Shown here piece after piece: positions 23,952 through 35,281 of a stretch of 64,000 nucleotides of DNA; within the stretch, counting starts at the first letter, position 1; the number at the start of each line of letters is the position of its first letter. The stretch spans positions 163,262,747 through 163,326,746 of the forward strand of contig NC_039363.1 of NCBI RefSeq assembly GCF_003573695.1, read 5' to 3'. The notes beneath the pieces are model-generated. The model was given only the letters and a program-made list of their open reading frames with translations, did not search any database and was not told where the DNA came from. Both the position numbers and the translations under genes were made by a program. Origin of the DNA: Papaver somniferum (taxonomy: Eukaryota > Streptophyta > Magnoliopsida > Ranunculales > Papaveraceae).

Positions 23952-24801
23952 CTGCAAATTTCCAAAGATAGATTAATCTGATTCGAAGATATAATTAAAC
24001 TTGCTTAAGGCATCTGGTATCACCAAAGTAACGAATTATACTGAATAATCAAAGAAATTACAGAAAAATATTAAAGGGAGAGATTTTCAGTTACTTTAAA
24101 GGCCCCCATTATTAGAATCACCTTCAAAATTAGAGATTACAACACCATTCATTCTCAATGTAGCAAAAACGGTTTGGGTTGAATATGGTGTTGATCCAAC
24201 CTATAGATAACACCTTTAACATTGACATATGTATTCAGATCTAATTAAATGTGGAAACAAAAATGTCAAAGTACTGCTGGCAATTATTGTGGAATGTATC
24301 GCCTTGTGTATGTAAAAAGAACAATGACAAAGAGAGAAATTAAGGCTGGTTAGTTAATCTCCCTGTTAGAGGAGCATAGAAGGAAGCTTTCTAGACTGAT
24401 TCTTGTAAATGACTCTATAGTGTTCAGGATGATTTTTTTTTTTTTTGAAGCATCGTTCAGGATGATGATTGAACATATGAAGAATACCCCTAATATCACA
24501 ATTATGACTACAACCCCCACAAACGAAACTATTAAACCCAACTCAAAATTTTCTAACCCTAGAAAATTGCACTCAATCAAAAGATTAAAGCTTAAATTTG
24601 TAAGATAATCAAAACTGAAATCACGATTGAAGTGAAATCAATACCGTGAAAATAGAATGAGTGAGTGATTAGATATATATGTACCTGAATGCTAGAAAAA
24701 CAATGCATCCACTTTAGTAATCGTAAATTGTACTGCACATTGAACATTTTGAGAAGACCCGCAAAAATATTAGTCCAATACAATTGAAAATGAGAACTTT
24801 G

Positions 24802-26131
24802 TTGTTTAGTCCAGTAAACCCGACCAGGGTTACTGGCTAGTTCAGCGGCAAAATATATTTACTCCCTAGTCCAAAAAAGTTTTGAAAAGAGTAAAATTAC
24901 TCTACTAACCCTAACATATAATATTACGTATATTAATACATATGTTACTACATATGTAGTATGTATATTAGTAGTATGTTTTACTAGTATACTAGTAGTA
25001 TGTTAGTAACTAGTACTAGTAGTAAAATATGTAGTATCAATACATAACAATTTTTTAATATGTAGTATCAATACATAACATACTACATATCAATATATAA
25101 CATACTATTTATCAATATGTGATATCAATATATAACATACTACATATCAAACATACTACATACCAATATATAACATACTACATATCAATATGTAGTATCA
25201 AATATATAACATACTACATATCAATATGTAGTATCAGTACATAACATAACAATGTTGAACATAACAAATTGATACTACATATTAATATGTAGTATTAATA
25301 TATAACATATAACATATTTAATATGTAGTATCAATATATAACATATTACTACTAGTACTATACTAGTATACTACATACTACATATGTTAATTACTACATA
25401 CTACATATGTTATTATACTAGTATACTACATATTAATATTGATACTACGTATTGATATGTAGTATGTTATATATTGATACTACATATTAATATGTTATGT
25501 TCAACACTGTCATGTTATGTACTGATACTACATATTGATATGTAGTATGTTATATATTGATACTACATATTGATATGTAGTATGTTATATATTGGTATGT
25601 AGTATGTTTTATATGTAGTATGTTATATATTGATACTACATATTGATATGTAGTATGTTATATATTGATATGTAGTATGTTATGTACTACATATTAAAAA
25701 ATTGTTATGTATTGATACTACATATTTTACTACTAGTAATAGTTACTACTAGTATACTAGTATAGTATAATATAGTGTACTAGTAGTAGTAACTAGTATA
25801 CTAGTTACTACTAGTATAGTAAAGTAGTTACCTAATTTACTAGTAATAAATTAGTAAGATATTTTTGTTACTGCTAGTATAATATGTAATATCACCGTAT
25901 TGATATTACTAGTATGTAGGAACATACTACTAGTAACATTTACACGTGTTGATACTAATTAGACCCGGAAGGGTATTTTAGGCATTTAGAAAATACACTT
26001 TATAATCTCCACGAAGTTTTTGGACTAGACAATAAGTAATCTAGTCCAAAACATGTTTTTGGACTAGGGAGTAAATGATTTTCACGGGTGGACTAGCCAT
26101 TAACTGGGTCATGAAAAACTGGACTAAACAA
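24802..26131. mobile_element. Nested TIR element, 1.33 kb, AT-rich
   Basis: Ends are inverted copies over about 85 bp: TTGTTTAGTCCAGT (24802) with ACTGGACTAAACAA (26131), then GGCTAGT/ACTAGCC, then TTTACTCCCTAGTCCAAAAA facing TTTTTGGACTAGGGAGTAAA. A further TAGTCCAAAA block repeats on the right (26030-26050). No transposase. Nearly the whole interior is an AT-rich palindrome. It lies in what would be an intron of the Helitron-borne gene fragments. Confidence 0.75.
25021..25731. repeat. Long palindrome with perfect 46-bp arms
   Basis: 25021-25066 is the exact reverse complement of 25686-25731. Between them, TACTACATAT/ATATGTAGTA and TATATAACATACTA-type blocks alternate in imperfect mirror order around about 25376. 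Similar blocks extend outward to about 24900 and 25880. An RNA from either strand would fold into a hairpin several hundred bases long. Confidence 0.85.
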
Positions 26132-26308
26132 TAATTTCTACATTGAAAAATCTTAATTAAAACTAAATTTGAAGAAACCAAAAACTTGGTATGATGAACT
26201 GAACATTTTGAAGACTCCTTCTAGAAAGCCCTAACTTTCCGTAAACGAAATTTAAATTACAAAATCAAATATTGGTTTTTATCTGTATGAAGAAAGATAG
26301 AAACTTAC

Positions 26309-26470
26309 CTCTTGGGACTGGCGATCTTCAGTGAGATTTAAATCCCTAAACCATCTATTGCGGTATCGAAAAACAATATTTTGGGAAGAAAATATTCAGT
26401 GAGATCTGAGCAGATGAAGAATAGAAGTGGACAAATATGGTTTCTTCGCGGATAAAAATGGAAGTTGGTG
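26309..26470 (-). pseudogene. Exon-1-like fragment inside Helitron
   Basis: On the minus strand a leader-like stretch ends CCCAAGAG/GTAAGTTTC, a strong donor at 26309/26308. No clear protein was assigned. It is probably the 5' exon of the gene whose other pieces lie further left in the Helitron. The right limit is approximate. Confidence 0.35.
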
Positions 26471-26639
26471 CAGTTACTCGATGAAAAAAGATTTAGTGGG
26501 GTGGTGACTTTCGCATAAAAAAGGTGTAATCAGGGTGTAAACATCTATTTTTCACAATCTATGTGGGTCCACATCAGATTTTTGTGACGTCATAATGAAT
26601 TAGAATAGAGTATTTGGTTTCAATTATCATCTAGTTAGA

Positions 26640-26997
26640 TTACCGCAGCCTACATTCAAGGCAACAGTCTTATGCGGTCACGCCTGCGTGTTTAGGTTAA
26701 AGTTGGGTATGTTAAGAGGTTTAATTTCTTTCATTTTCGGGTTAGTCGGGCTGAAAATTATATTCAATTAAATTATTTATAGTCAGATTTAGCTAAGAAT
26801 TTTTGCCCCTTTCACTTTACATGCGTAGTCTCCTATTTTGCAGTTTCTTATTCGTTCTTCGTGTCGATATATAAATGAGACATTTATATTTGCATTAGGG
26901 AGTCCGTTCGTAATTGTGCAAGTTTCAACGATAATGTCATGTGTGTGCTCATATTGTCACACGTACTATTTATTACTTTTAATTTTTAGGGCTGTGA
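26640..26997. other. No gene seen
   Basis: Short unique segment between Helitron and LINE fragment. CTACATTCAAGGCA at 26651-26665 also occurs at 22223-22236 on the other side of the Helitron. Confidence 0.35.
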
Positions 26998-28455
26998 TTT
27001 TTTTCTTTTTCTTTTTGACTCTCAAAGGACTTGTGTTTTTCAACCTGTGACATGATGGAAGTGGTGGAAATGGAAACTGAATAAATCCTAACTTCTTTTG
27101 CTAAAACATCAACCAAACCAATAAAATCTCTCCTAAGAAAATACGAAAAACAATTTCTAAAACAACCAAATAATGCTTGGAAATCTTTCATGATTCTCCT
27201 TGTCATCCAACCTAGATTTGGATTAAACTATTTTAGAGATTCGATCACACTTTTACAGTCACCAACAAAGAAAATATCAGTTGTTTCTCTCATAGACAAA
27301 GCCCATCCAGTTGCATCCTTTAAAGCTAAGCATTCTGCTTCTTCTGGTCATGTTGTGGGGCCGGAGGTGGCTCTGGCATGTAAACAGTTGCCATCTTCAT
27401 CCATAAGGATCGATCTCGTTCCATATCTTCCTGTAAGATAATCAAAAGAAGCATCAATCAGAATTTTTTTTTTGTTTTTTCTTAGCATACTATTCAAAAT
27501 GGGAAATATAACATCCTCATTTGTGACAGATTCTCTTTTCTTTCTCTTGTTAAGGTAAGAGAAATGAAATTGGATGTCTCTAACCAGCTTTAAAAGGTCT
27601 GGTTTTTGGTGCTTAAATATTACATTGGACATGTATTTCCAAATAAATCAGGGAATACAATAGTTGTTTCAGTCAAAACAACATCATGATTTTGAAAAAG
27701 ACTCGTAATCCAATCCTGAATGGAAAAGAAAGTGGACCCTGCAGTCAAATGAATTAGGCTAAGAGCAACTAAATATTAGAAGCAAATAGACAATTTATAA
27801 ACAGATGCAAAGCATCCTCCACATGATTAGTATTGCAAAGACAACATAACGGTGAGGCTTAATGATTATATTTAGCCATTCTGCCATTAAGTGGAAGAGC
27901 ATTTGAATGAAGCTCCCAAAAAAATAATTGTACCCTAGGTTGGCATTTTAGATTCCAAATTGGGTTTGAATCACCTAAGTCTTTAGTCAATGTTTTATAC
28001 ACATACTTCACAGTGGGGACTCCATCCTTTGTATAGATCAACTTAAGCTCATCAGCATCTGCATTGGGAGCTGGAAGAGTTAGGATTTTAGCAACAACAT
28101 TATGATCAAAATACAAGTTCAAGATCTCAGAATTCCAGTTCCCATCATTAGTGACCAGGTCAACTACTCTAGTAGGTGTTCCTCTTATATAACAATAGGA
28201 TGTGTAGGGAATTCAATATCGAGAATCCATTTTTCAGACCATATATCTAAGCTATAGGTGAGAGATAAATCCCATAGACAATTATCTTTTAAGATCTCCA
28301 TGCCTTTTCTCATACTAGCCCATATCCAAGAGATATGAGAACTATTTGAGCTTAATAGTGGGTTGGAAGATTTAAAGTATTTGTTCTTCAGTACCTGAAC
28401 CCAAAGAGAAGATGGGTTAGACAAAATTCTCCAAGCACGCTTAGTTAACATTGGA
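26998..28455 (-). pseudogene. 5'-truncated LINE: zf-RVT and RNase H part
   Basis: The minus strand encodes the C-terminal half of an L1 ORF2. It begins LTKRAWRILSNPSSLWVQVL (28448), the usual segment after the reverse transcriptase. A zf-RVT-like stretch (28122-27859) contains NPIWNLKCQPRVQLFFWELH, and an RNase H (about 27500-27080) contains LIDASFD, EEAECLALKDA and VGDCKSVIES, then FIGLVDVLAKE. Stops and frameshifts separate these parts. The end near 26998 is A-rich (AAAAAGAAAAAGAAAAAAAT). No TSD was confirmed. Confidence 0.85.
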
Positions 28456-28479
28456 AACGCGGGGGTATAACAAATAAAT

Positions 28480-29344
28480 CATGTAAGATGTTCAAGGTAA
28501 TTTTCACATGATAATCTTTTGACTTAATATTTAGTTTCCAACAAATAAATTATCTCCAACTAAACTCGTCAAGAATATGATGAACATAGTTAAAGCAAAA
28601 AGCTTCCAACACATATTTCGAGAAATATATAAGCGAGATAAACTCAGCTCGAAATATCAAATGTGTATAATATAAAAGTTTATACAGCTATACGACTTAG
28701 TATCGTTAGAAGATAGAATAAAATAGACTTCTGAGTGATACATAAGTTCTAGTCTCCACATACCTTTTATTGATGAAGTTCCTTCAAGATCCTCAGTAGA
28801 TCTTTATCTTCAACTGGTGTATGCCGTGAAGTCTAAATCTCAACTACACATTCTATCCTAATCCTAGACATAGCTATAAGTAGACTAGAAATCAAGTATA
28901 TAGTTTTGATCAACTAAACTTGAAAAACAAGCGGAGGGTAGAGCAAATAAACTTTCACTATCAGAAACTGAAATACAATTAGGGATAATATTAATTAAAA
29001 GATGACACAGACTAGTCTTTATAAACTTTCTGATTGTGAGAGAAAGAGATATAACTCTAGATACTATTCTTTGATTGACATTCATTAAGTTGAACTCTCG
29101 GAAATGTGTTTAAGTTTGTCCATACAGATTGCCTAAGAAAAAGTTGGTGGTGTATTTTGGTACCCCCACATTTTTACTAATAAACTCCTTTGTCGGGTAA
29201 GATCAATCCAATTCAATAACTTAGATTCGGATTCACAGCTATCAAATTCAGATATTGAAAATACCACCAAATGATAGTTTACGATCTAAACGACTTATGA
29301 TTAAAGTTTTCAAGAGATAAACTAGATCAAAGTCGGATCCTAGC
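28480..29344 (-). mobile_element. Old LTR relic (left part of 'E' and older pieces)
   Basis: On the minus strand, 28560-28920 matches the beginning of the LTRs of elements A and B: TTGATCAAAACTATATACTTG, then TGTGTAGTTGAG, AAAGGTATGTGGAGACT, GATATTTCGAGCTGAG, ATATGTGTTGGAAGC. A piece at about 29108-29180 matches the LTR end on the plus strand (GTTTGTCCATACAGATTG), so the region is itself a mosaic. Element A inserted into it at 29345. Confidence 0.6.
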
Positions 29345-31710
29345 TGTTAGAGCATTGCTCGGTCGAAATCGCATGCGTTTCTATCTCAAGCATGTTTGTC
29401 AATGTTAGTGATCAAAACTATAAGTCTTGATTTCTAGCCTATATAGCTAAAGGTCTTGGACTAGGATAGAAAGTGTAGTTGAGCTCAAGACTCCATGGCA
29501 ATCATCATACAAGACGAAGGACTACTCAAGGAACTGGTGGAACTTCATCGAATAAAAGGTATGCGGAGACTTGAACTTATATGTCACTCAAAAGTCTATT
29601 TACTCTATCTCCTATTCTTGAGACAAAAGTCGTTTTGATATATAGACTTTCATTATACATATTTGCTATTTCGAGCCGAGTTTAACTCGCCTATCTATTC
29701 TCGAAATATGTGTTGGTAAGCTTTCGCTTTAGCCAAATTCATCTTTACCTAGTGACGAATGTCATGTTATGTTTCAATCAATTTGAAAATTGCTCGGACG
29801 AAAAATGGTATGTGAATAACGGCTATATAACGTCCTCCGAGAATGTTTTAATGATTGAAATGAGAGTTTAGATTACATAACCATTGGTAGGATATAAGCA
29901 TTGTTGTGGAAACACATATATGTATAAGTCCTTATTCCTTGAACCAAAGTTTGCGAACTTTGTTGATCAAGAGAAACGAAATGTGGCGTGAGCCAAGTCC
30001 GCGAACTCAGTCCATGAACTGGCGGAGATTCTCGGCCCGAGAATTTCTGCTGGAGTTTCTGAACTCCTTCTGTGAGCTTAAGTCCGCGAACCCAGTCCGC
30101 GAACTTGAGTAGGTTATATCTAAAATCGGTTGTTCTTGAACTCATGTTTATATAAACTAAGGAATGCTTTTGCAAACCGTGGCTATAAAGTTCATGAACC
30201 GATTCGAGTGAATCAAATTGTTTTTGCTTCGATTGTGTCTTCTGAAGTTACATAATATCTAAGCAATTGAAAAACTCTCTAACTAGTTCATTTGAGTCAT
30301 TTGGACTAGTTATGGTGAAGAAGAATATGGTGGATATGAAAGTAATCATATGGCTAACCATTTTGTTAACTATTGTTGAACCAACAAATGTTAATGTTTG
30401 GGAACGGTTACATAAACCCAAAATTGGACATTTCATTTGTGTGTAACAAGCTAAGGTTTCGATCCAACGGTTGAGAAATATTAGCTTGAATCTAATCAGG
30501 TTTTCATCTAACGGTGAATATTGAATACTTTGTTACCAAGCTAACATTGATTGCAAACCCTGATTTGAAAGACTATATAAGGGAGAACTCTAGCAATTGG
30601 GAAACCTAATCCCCACACCTTACGTGTGATACTAGTTGCATGAGCTAGAGTCGATTCTCCTTTAACCTTTGGTTTCTTCTTCTAAACCAGGTAACGACTT
30701 AAAGACTTCATTGGGATTGTGAAGCCAGACCGATACTACTTTTCTTGTAGTTGTGTGATCTGATCTTGTTGTTTCTATCATTTTCAGTACAATTGTAATA
30801 ATTGGCTTGAGATTTATATCTCCGATAGTCAAGATAGAAAAGTAATCACAAACACTTTGTCTCATTGTTTGTCATTCCACAATATCTTTTTTCGCTGCGT
30901 CGATTAAGATTATTGTGAGGTGATTGATAATACCAGACTGTTCTTGGGAATATAAGTCAGGGTTATCAATTGGTTCATGTTCACCTTGATTTATCAAAAG
31001 ACGGAACAAAACCCGTAGGTATATTCGTGGGAGACGGATTTATCTATTACCATAGACTTTTCTGTGTGATACAAATTTGTTTATTAAAGTCTTCGACTTT
31101 GGGTCGTAGCAAATCTTAGTTGTGGGTGAGATCAACTAAGGGAATCAAGTGCGTAGCATCCTACTGGTATCAGAGACGTAGGAGTATAACTGTACCTTGG
31201 ATCAGTGTGAGATTGATGGGGTTCAACTACAGTCCAGACCGAAGTTAGTTTGGAGTAGGCTAGTGTCTTTAGCGGCTTAATACAATGTGTGTTCAATGTG
31301 GACTAGGTCCCGGGGTTTTTCTGCATTTGCGGTTTCCTCGTTAACAAAATTCTGGTGTCTGTGTTATTTCTTTTCTGCATTATATTTGTTTATATAATTG
31401 AAATATCACAGGTTATGCGTTGTTCAATCAATTAGAAAATCAGACCTTTTGGTTGTTGATTTAAATTGATTGATACTTGGATATTGGTCTTTGGTACCAT
31501 CCAAGTTATCTCTCTTTGATAAAGTCTCGCAGATTTCTATTTTCTTGAGTAAAGATCAAATCGAGAGATTGAGATATAAACTCTTTGATATACTTTTTAT
31601 CTAGATTGAGTCTGACTGTCTAGTTGATTCTCTAGAAAGTATATTGGAGTTTGTCCATACAGATTGTTAATCGAATTGTTGGGCGTGGTTGTTGTACCTC
31701 TGTTTTTTCA
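29345..31710 (+). repeat. Element A 5' LTR (2366 bp)
   Basis: Starts TGTTAGAGCATTGCTCGGTC, ends TGTTTTTTCA. Contains the GCGAAC-rich block (29998-30110) and a TATA element. Compared with the 3' LTR it retains about 290 bp (roughly 30915-31206) that the latter lacks. Confidence 0.9.
30574..30580 (+). promoter_or_regulatory. Element A LTR TATA box
   Basis: GACTATATAAGGGAGAAC; the same box is at about 36509-36517 in the 3' LTR and, as ACTATATATAGG or GGCTATATATATG, at about 53414 and 59692 in element B. Transcription would start about 30 bp downstream. Confidence 0.6.
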
Positions 31711-31712
31711 AT

Positions 31713-31724
31713 TGGTATCAGAGC
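31713..31724 (+). other. Element A primer-binding site
   Basis: TGGTATCAGAGC, complementary to the 3' end of plant initiator tRNA-Met, two bases after the LTR end. Confidence 0.9.
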
Positions 31725-31812
31725 GGGCAAACACGTTTAAAAGACCTTACAAGTCTGTGTTTGTGGTAATCTGAGTCTGAGGACAGAATCTCTGACATAT
31801 ACACATACTAAG

Positions 31813-32999
31813 ATGTCTTCTAAAGCTTTTAACTATGCCAAATGTCTTGGGAATACCTCAAAGGATTACACCTTAGTTGATTCTTCCAATCCCGAGGTAA
31901 GAAGATTGTTCCATCTTGTGTCAACAATTCTCTCTCCGATGAGACATTGGGCACTATGGAAAAAGATGAAATGAAGCTCACTAGAATTTCAAAAAATTCT
32001 ACTGAGATCATTGATTTTCAGGATCATGATCAGCTTATTGATGAATTTGAAAAGTCTCTTGATCGAGAACATGAACTTTATAGCATCATTGAGTCCTTCT
32101 CTAAGAAAATTGAAAAACTTCTCCAAGAAACTACTCTACAGCGTGAAAAGATTAGTGTTCTTGAGGATATTGTTAAGGAAGACTCAGCTAGAGAGAAACG
32201 TTTGATCGAGACGCATTCATCAGAGCTTAACAGGCTTCGTGTAGAAGAAGAGAAACTAGAAGCATACCTTACTCCAGCCGATGAACAGTGCAGATCCTTG
32301 GAAAAGGAAAACTCTGTCTTAAGGAGAAACTCTTCTGTTCAAACTAATTCTGATGGATCATAGTACATGAAGGAACTTCCAGAAGAAGGTTGTGTCAAGA
32401 AAGGTTTACATAACTTGCGATCTTCTCATATGCCTATGAAGTTAAAACAGTTGCCGTTTATTACTTCTCTTCCACAAACCTGTACATTTTGTGGGAAAAA
32501 TAATCACTATGATATCCATTGTTTTGCCAGAAGGAAACAAATTTCTAAACTTCATAATTTGCTTCTCTCCACTATCAATGGAACAAATAGTCGGTCGACT
32601 ACTGCAGTGAATCACATGCCCACATAAAACCAGAAACCTTATAAACATGACCTCTTTCCTAGAAATCATCACAGTGTTCAAATGCATTCGAGTGGTATAA
32701 ATTCTTGTGCTAATGATAAAAGCATTCCCTGTGTTTATAAGACTGTTTCTGGTAAATCTAAGTCTAGAAGATGGATCCCTCTCTATCCTGATCCTCTTGA
32801 ACCAGTTGCAAGAGGTCCTAGATTTAGTCGTCCTCAGAGAAAGCCTTCTGACGGATATGATAAACACACCGTGTTTTACTCTTCTGGGATGAAAGACAAC
32901 CGAAGAAAGGCGAAGAACACGAATACCAAACTGTCAGATGATATATACAACTCCTTTCTCGATGATCATAGTGGGATTAATTTCCACTCTACCACCTGA
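31813..32999 (+). pseudogene. Element A gag-like CCHC protein, broken
   Basis: ATG at 31813 opens a frame homologous to 54657-55801 of element B. The middle (about 32020-32340) is a predicted coiled coil rich in Glu, Lys and Leu (DEFEKSLDREHELYSIIESF). A retroviral-type zinc knuckle, CTFCGKNNHYDIHC, is encoded at 32481-32522 with CX2CX4HX4C spacing. Compared with B, one base is missing near 31888, and in-frame stops occur at 32361 and about 32625. The basic C-terminal third ends at 32999. It is inferred to be capsid/nucleocapsid-like. There is no adjoining protease or pol. Confidence 0.75.
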
Positions 33000-33246
33000 C
33001 TCTAGGTATTCTTTTCCTTGTTTCTAACTTAAGAGGTGCAAGGAAATTTATTGATAAATACTCAAGTATGTCGTATATTATTTCAGTTTGGGTTTTTGTG
33101 CGATTTTTTGTGCTAACAGTCCACAAACGTCCGCGTTCTCCTCTTGAGAGTTCTTAGGGTTTCCAAAAACAAGAGTTTTCTTCCCTGTTTACATACACAT
33201 ATATATTACTCTATATTGTGTCTTGTCATCCCTAACAAGAAATTAT
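33000..33246 (+). other. Leader between the two ORFs of element A
   Basis: Contains TTAGGGTTTCC and CATATATATTACTC shortly before the second ORF. The matching part of B has CATATATAAATC and a pyrimidine-rich acceptor-like TTTTTCTTCAG. This suggests that the second ORF is reached by splicing or an internal start, but nothing proves either. Confidence 0.3.
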
Positions 33247-33686
33247 ATGGAGAACTCTGCAAAATCTCAAGAGATTGTGCATCTTGATATGGAGGAAGAC
33301 GCTCAAGGACGGGAGTCAATTCAAGAGCTGGTTCTAAGGAAGATGCTTGAAAGAAAGGATCACAACTCATGGATTGATGATTCTGTCAAGGATTTGATTC
33401 GTGTTCAGAACGATTCAAAGGTCGAGTTTGCAAATCTTCAACTGCAAATAAACCAACTCTTGGATGGTCATACCAGAATCCTTGCTAATCAGAATATTCT
33501 GATACGGAATCAAAAGAAGCTCATCATGGACTGCGCCAAGGCTAGACAGCTTGCTCGGATTGTTGACGCAAAGTTAGTGTTCTAACTCACGAACATGGTG
33601 TGTCCACGGTCAAGAGAATAAAGGAAATCAGTGATACCTTCTTTGATGGATTCATTGAAAGATATGAGGTTCTCAAGGAACTTTGA
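33247..33686 (+). pseudogene. Element A second ORF, coil-forming, frameshifted
   Basis: Homolog of 56115-56549. From ATG 33247 (upstream in-frame ATG at 33223), shared blocks are RKMLERK, SVKDLIRVQN, NLQLQINQL, QNILIRNQKK and CAKAR. A single-base deletion near 33563 shifts the frame, so the annotated frame stops at 33585; the rest (EHGVSTV block, stop at 33684-33686) continues in the next frame. The protein is about 145 aa, highly charged and probably helical. No family recognised. Confidence 0.6.
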
Positions 33687-34179
33687 TTTTCTTCTTTTTT
33701 ACCTAGTAAATCTTCTTTTTTCTTGTTTTTGTTAGAAGGATAACTAGAGTTTGGAATAGCCGTTATTATGGTTGCACATAGCTATGTCCAACATTTTCAT
33801 CTTCATGTTTTTAGATTTATTGGTTTAAATTCTAAATTTGTTTGGAAGATGATTTTTGCAGTATTAATCTTTATGGTTTTATATATTGCAATATTGTTAT
33901 GGGATATATGTGTTTACGTCCGTGAACTTTGACTGTCCCATATCTTGTCAAAAGTAAAGTCTTTCGTATGTCGATATGCATGTATTGATAAAAGAATGAA
34001 TGGACTTTTGACAAATACCAAAGTTAAGCCTATATTGTCAATTATTGATGGAAGATAGGTTAAAATCTTTTGTTTCAAGGATTATGTCTATTGTATGTCA
34101 TTTTGCAAATGGTGATGGAAAATATAATGAGTCCTTGATTATTCCACGGTATTAGGTCGATCTCCGATCCACAATTTTT

Positions 34180-34530
34180 GTGTATATACTGTGTTTTTCC
34201 ATAAGGTGTCTTATGTTAAGCCTTATCGACTGAGTTATTATTGGCCTAGGTGTTGCTTTGTGAGGTACTTTATGTCGAGCATTTTTGAACTAAATTAATC
34301 ATCTTGTTTGGTTATTTAGTTATGACTCCATAAGTCTTCTTATGTTTGAGCGTTTTTGACTGGGTTGATTATTTTCATGATTAACTTAGTCATTTCTCCA
34401 TAGATTCTCTTATGTCGAGTATGACCAATTAAATTGATTACTTTTGTGATTAGTTTGGTTGTGTATTCCAATCGAATTAATCATTGGTTCTCTTGTGGTT
34501 AATTTAATTGAGTACTTTGGATTCAAATTC
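34180..34530 (+). repeat. Degenerate TTATGT(T/C)GAGC repeats in element A
   Basis: Units of about 60-80 bp recur, each with TTATGTnGAGC, a tract like AAATTGATTAC, and GGTTATTTAGTT or TTAGTTTGGTTG. The homologous region of B (57050-57660) has more units, so copy number differs between elements. Confidence 0.6.
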
Positions 34531-34857
34531 ATACTTGTATATGATTTGTTATGTCCAAAAAAATCCTTCTTTTCCTTCGAAATTAAGGTCACTCTTGTTG
34601 TTCTTTCGGGAATGACATATAATGGGGGAGAGTTCTTCTTGAACTTGCGCTTAATTGCCAAATATTTGTGGGGAGTGCGGCTGTGGAATATTATAGGGGT
34701 TATCTTGTATCTTTAAACTCCTTGATGAATGCATTTAGCTTCAGCTTTATGATTGCATCCAAATAAGATGATATGTGTTTCTTTCTTTTGGTCATGAAAT
34801 GTCTCTTTCGGAAATTTCATTAGGATCCCGTTCTTGTACCTTTGCCAATTTTATTGA

Positions 34858-35281
34858 CAAAAGGGGGAGAATTAATATGTAGTTCACACTACAAATACAT
34901 ATGGTTTTCGGATCATTATGTAAGGGGGAGTGGTTTCCATGTGAGATGGAGTATTGACTAAGGGGGAGTGATACATATCACCATAGTGTTGTTGTTGAAG
35001 TTGTTATACAGTTGTACTTGGACACTGTGTAATGATACTATAACACTGTATAACAATGATTGAGAACTATTGTTTTCTTGTTGTTATATCTACGAATTTT
35101 CAACAAGGATGATGCTAAACTTACAACCTTTGGGATCATTGGAGTACTTGTAAGTGACGAATATTTCGAGTAATGTTGAAGATTAGGCATGTGGAATAGG
35201 AGCTACAAAAGTTAATTTATTTATTTTTTCTATTCCATATGTATTAATAGTTTTGTCACTAAAATTGACAAAGAGGGAGAT
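34858..35281 (+). other. Polypurine tract cluster of element A
   Basis: AAAAGGGGGAGAAT (34858), TAAGGGGGAGTGG (34921), TAAGGGGGAGTGAT (34959) and the LTR-adjacent AAAGAGGGAGAT (35270-35281). Only the last touches the LTR; the upstream ones may be additional priming sites, as reported for SIRE-like elements. Confidence 0.6.

Larger units (their letters stand above)
22284..26639 (-). mobile_element. Non-autonomous Helitron with gene fragments
   Basis: Read on the minus strand the 4356-bp element starts TCTAACTAGATGATAATTG at 26639 and ends ...CTAG at 22284, with an 8-9 bp hairpin 6 bases before the CTAG. The flanking bases are A and T, so it inserted between A and T without a TSD. These are the diagnostic Helitron features. 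No Rep/helicase ORF is present, so it relies on a partner. It carries exon-like pieces with splice sites (26309-26470, 23875-23951, 22806 downward) and a nested TIR element (24802-26131). It lies 62 bp beyond the last RPL7 promoter motif. Confidence 0.75.

Noticed and set aside
25000..25800. Microsatellite interpretation of the AT-rich block
   Set aside because: Blocks are ordered as a mirror image with perfect 46-bp arms, so palindrome describes it better than simple tandem repeat. CRISPR-like regularity is also absent.
26640..26670. TSD for the Helitron
   Set aside because: Helitrons insert between A and T without duplication; the nearby 14-bp match is not adjacent to the ends.
29906..30175. 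ORFs on both strands in the GCGAAC-rich LTR block of A (also 35810-36082)
   Set aside because: Low-complexity repeat translation in opposite strands of an LTR.
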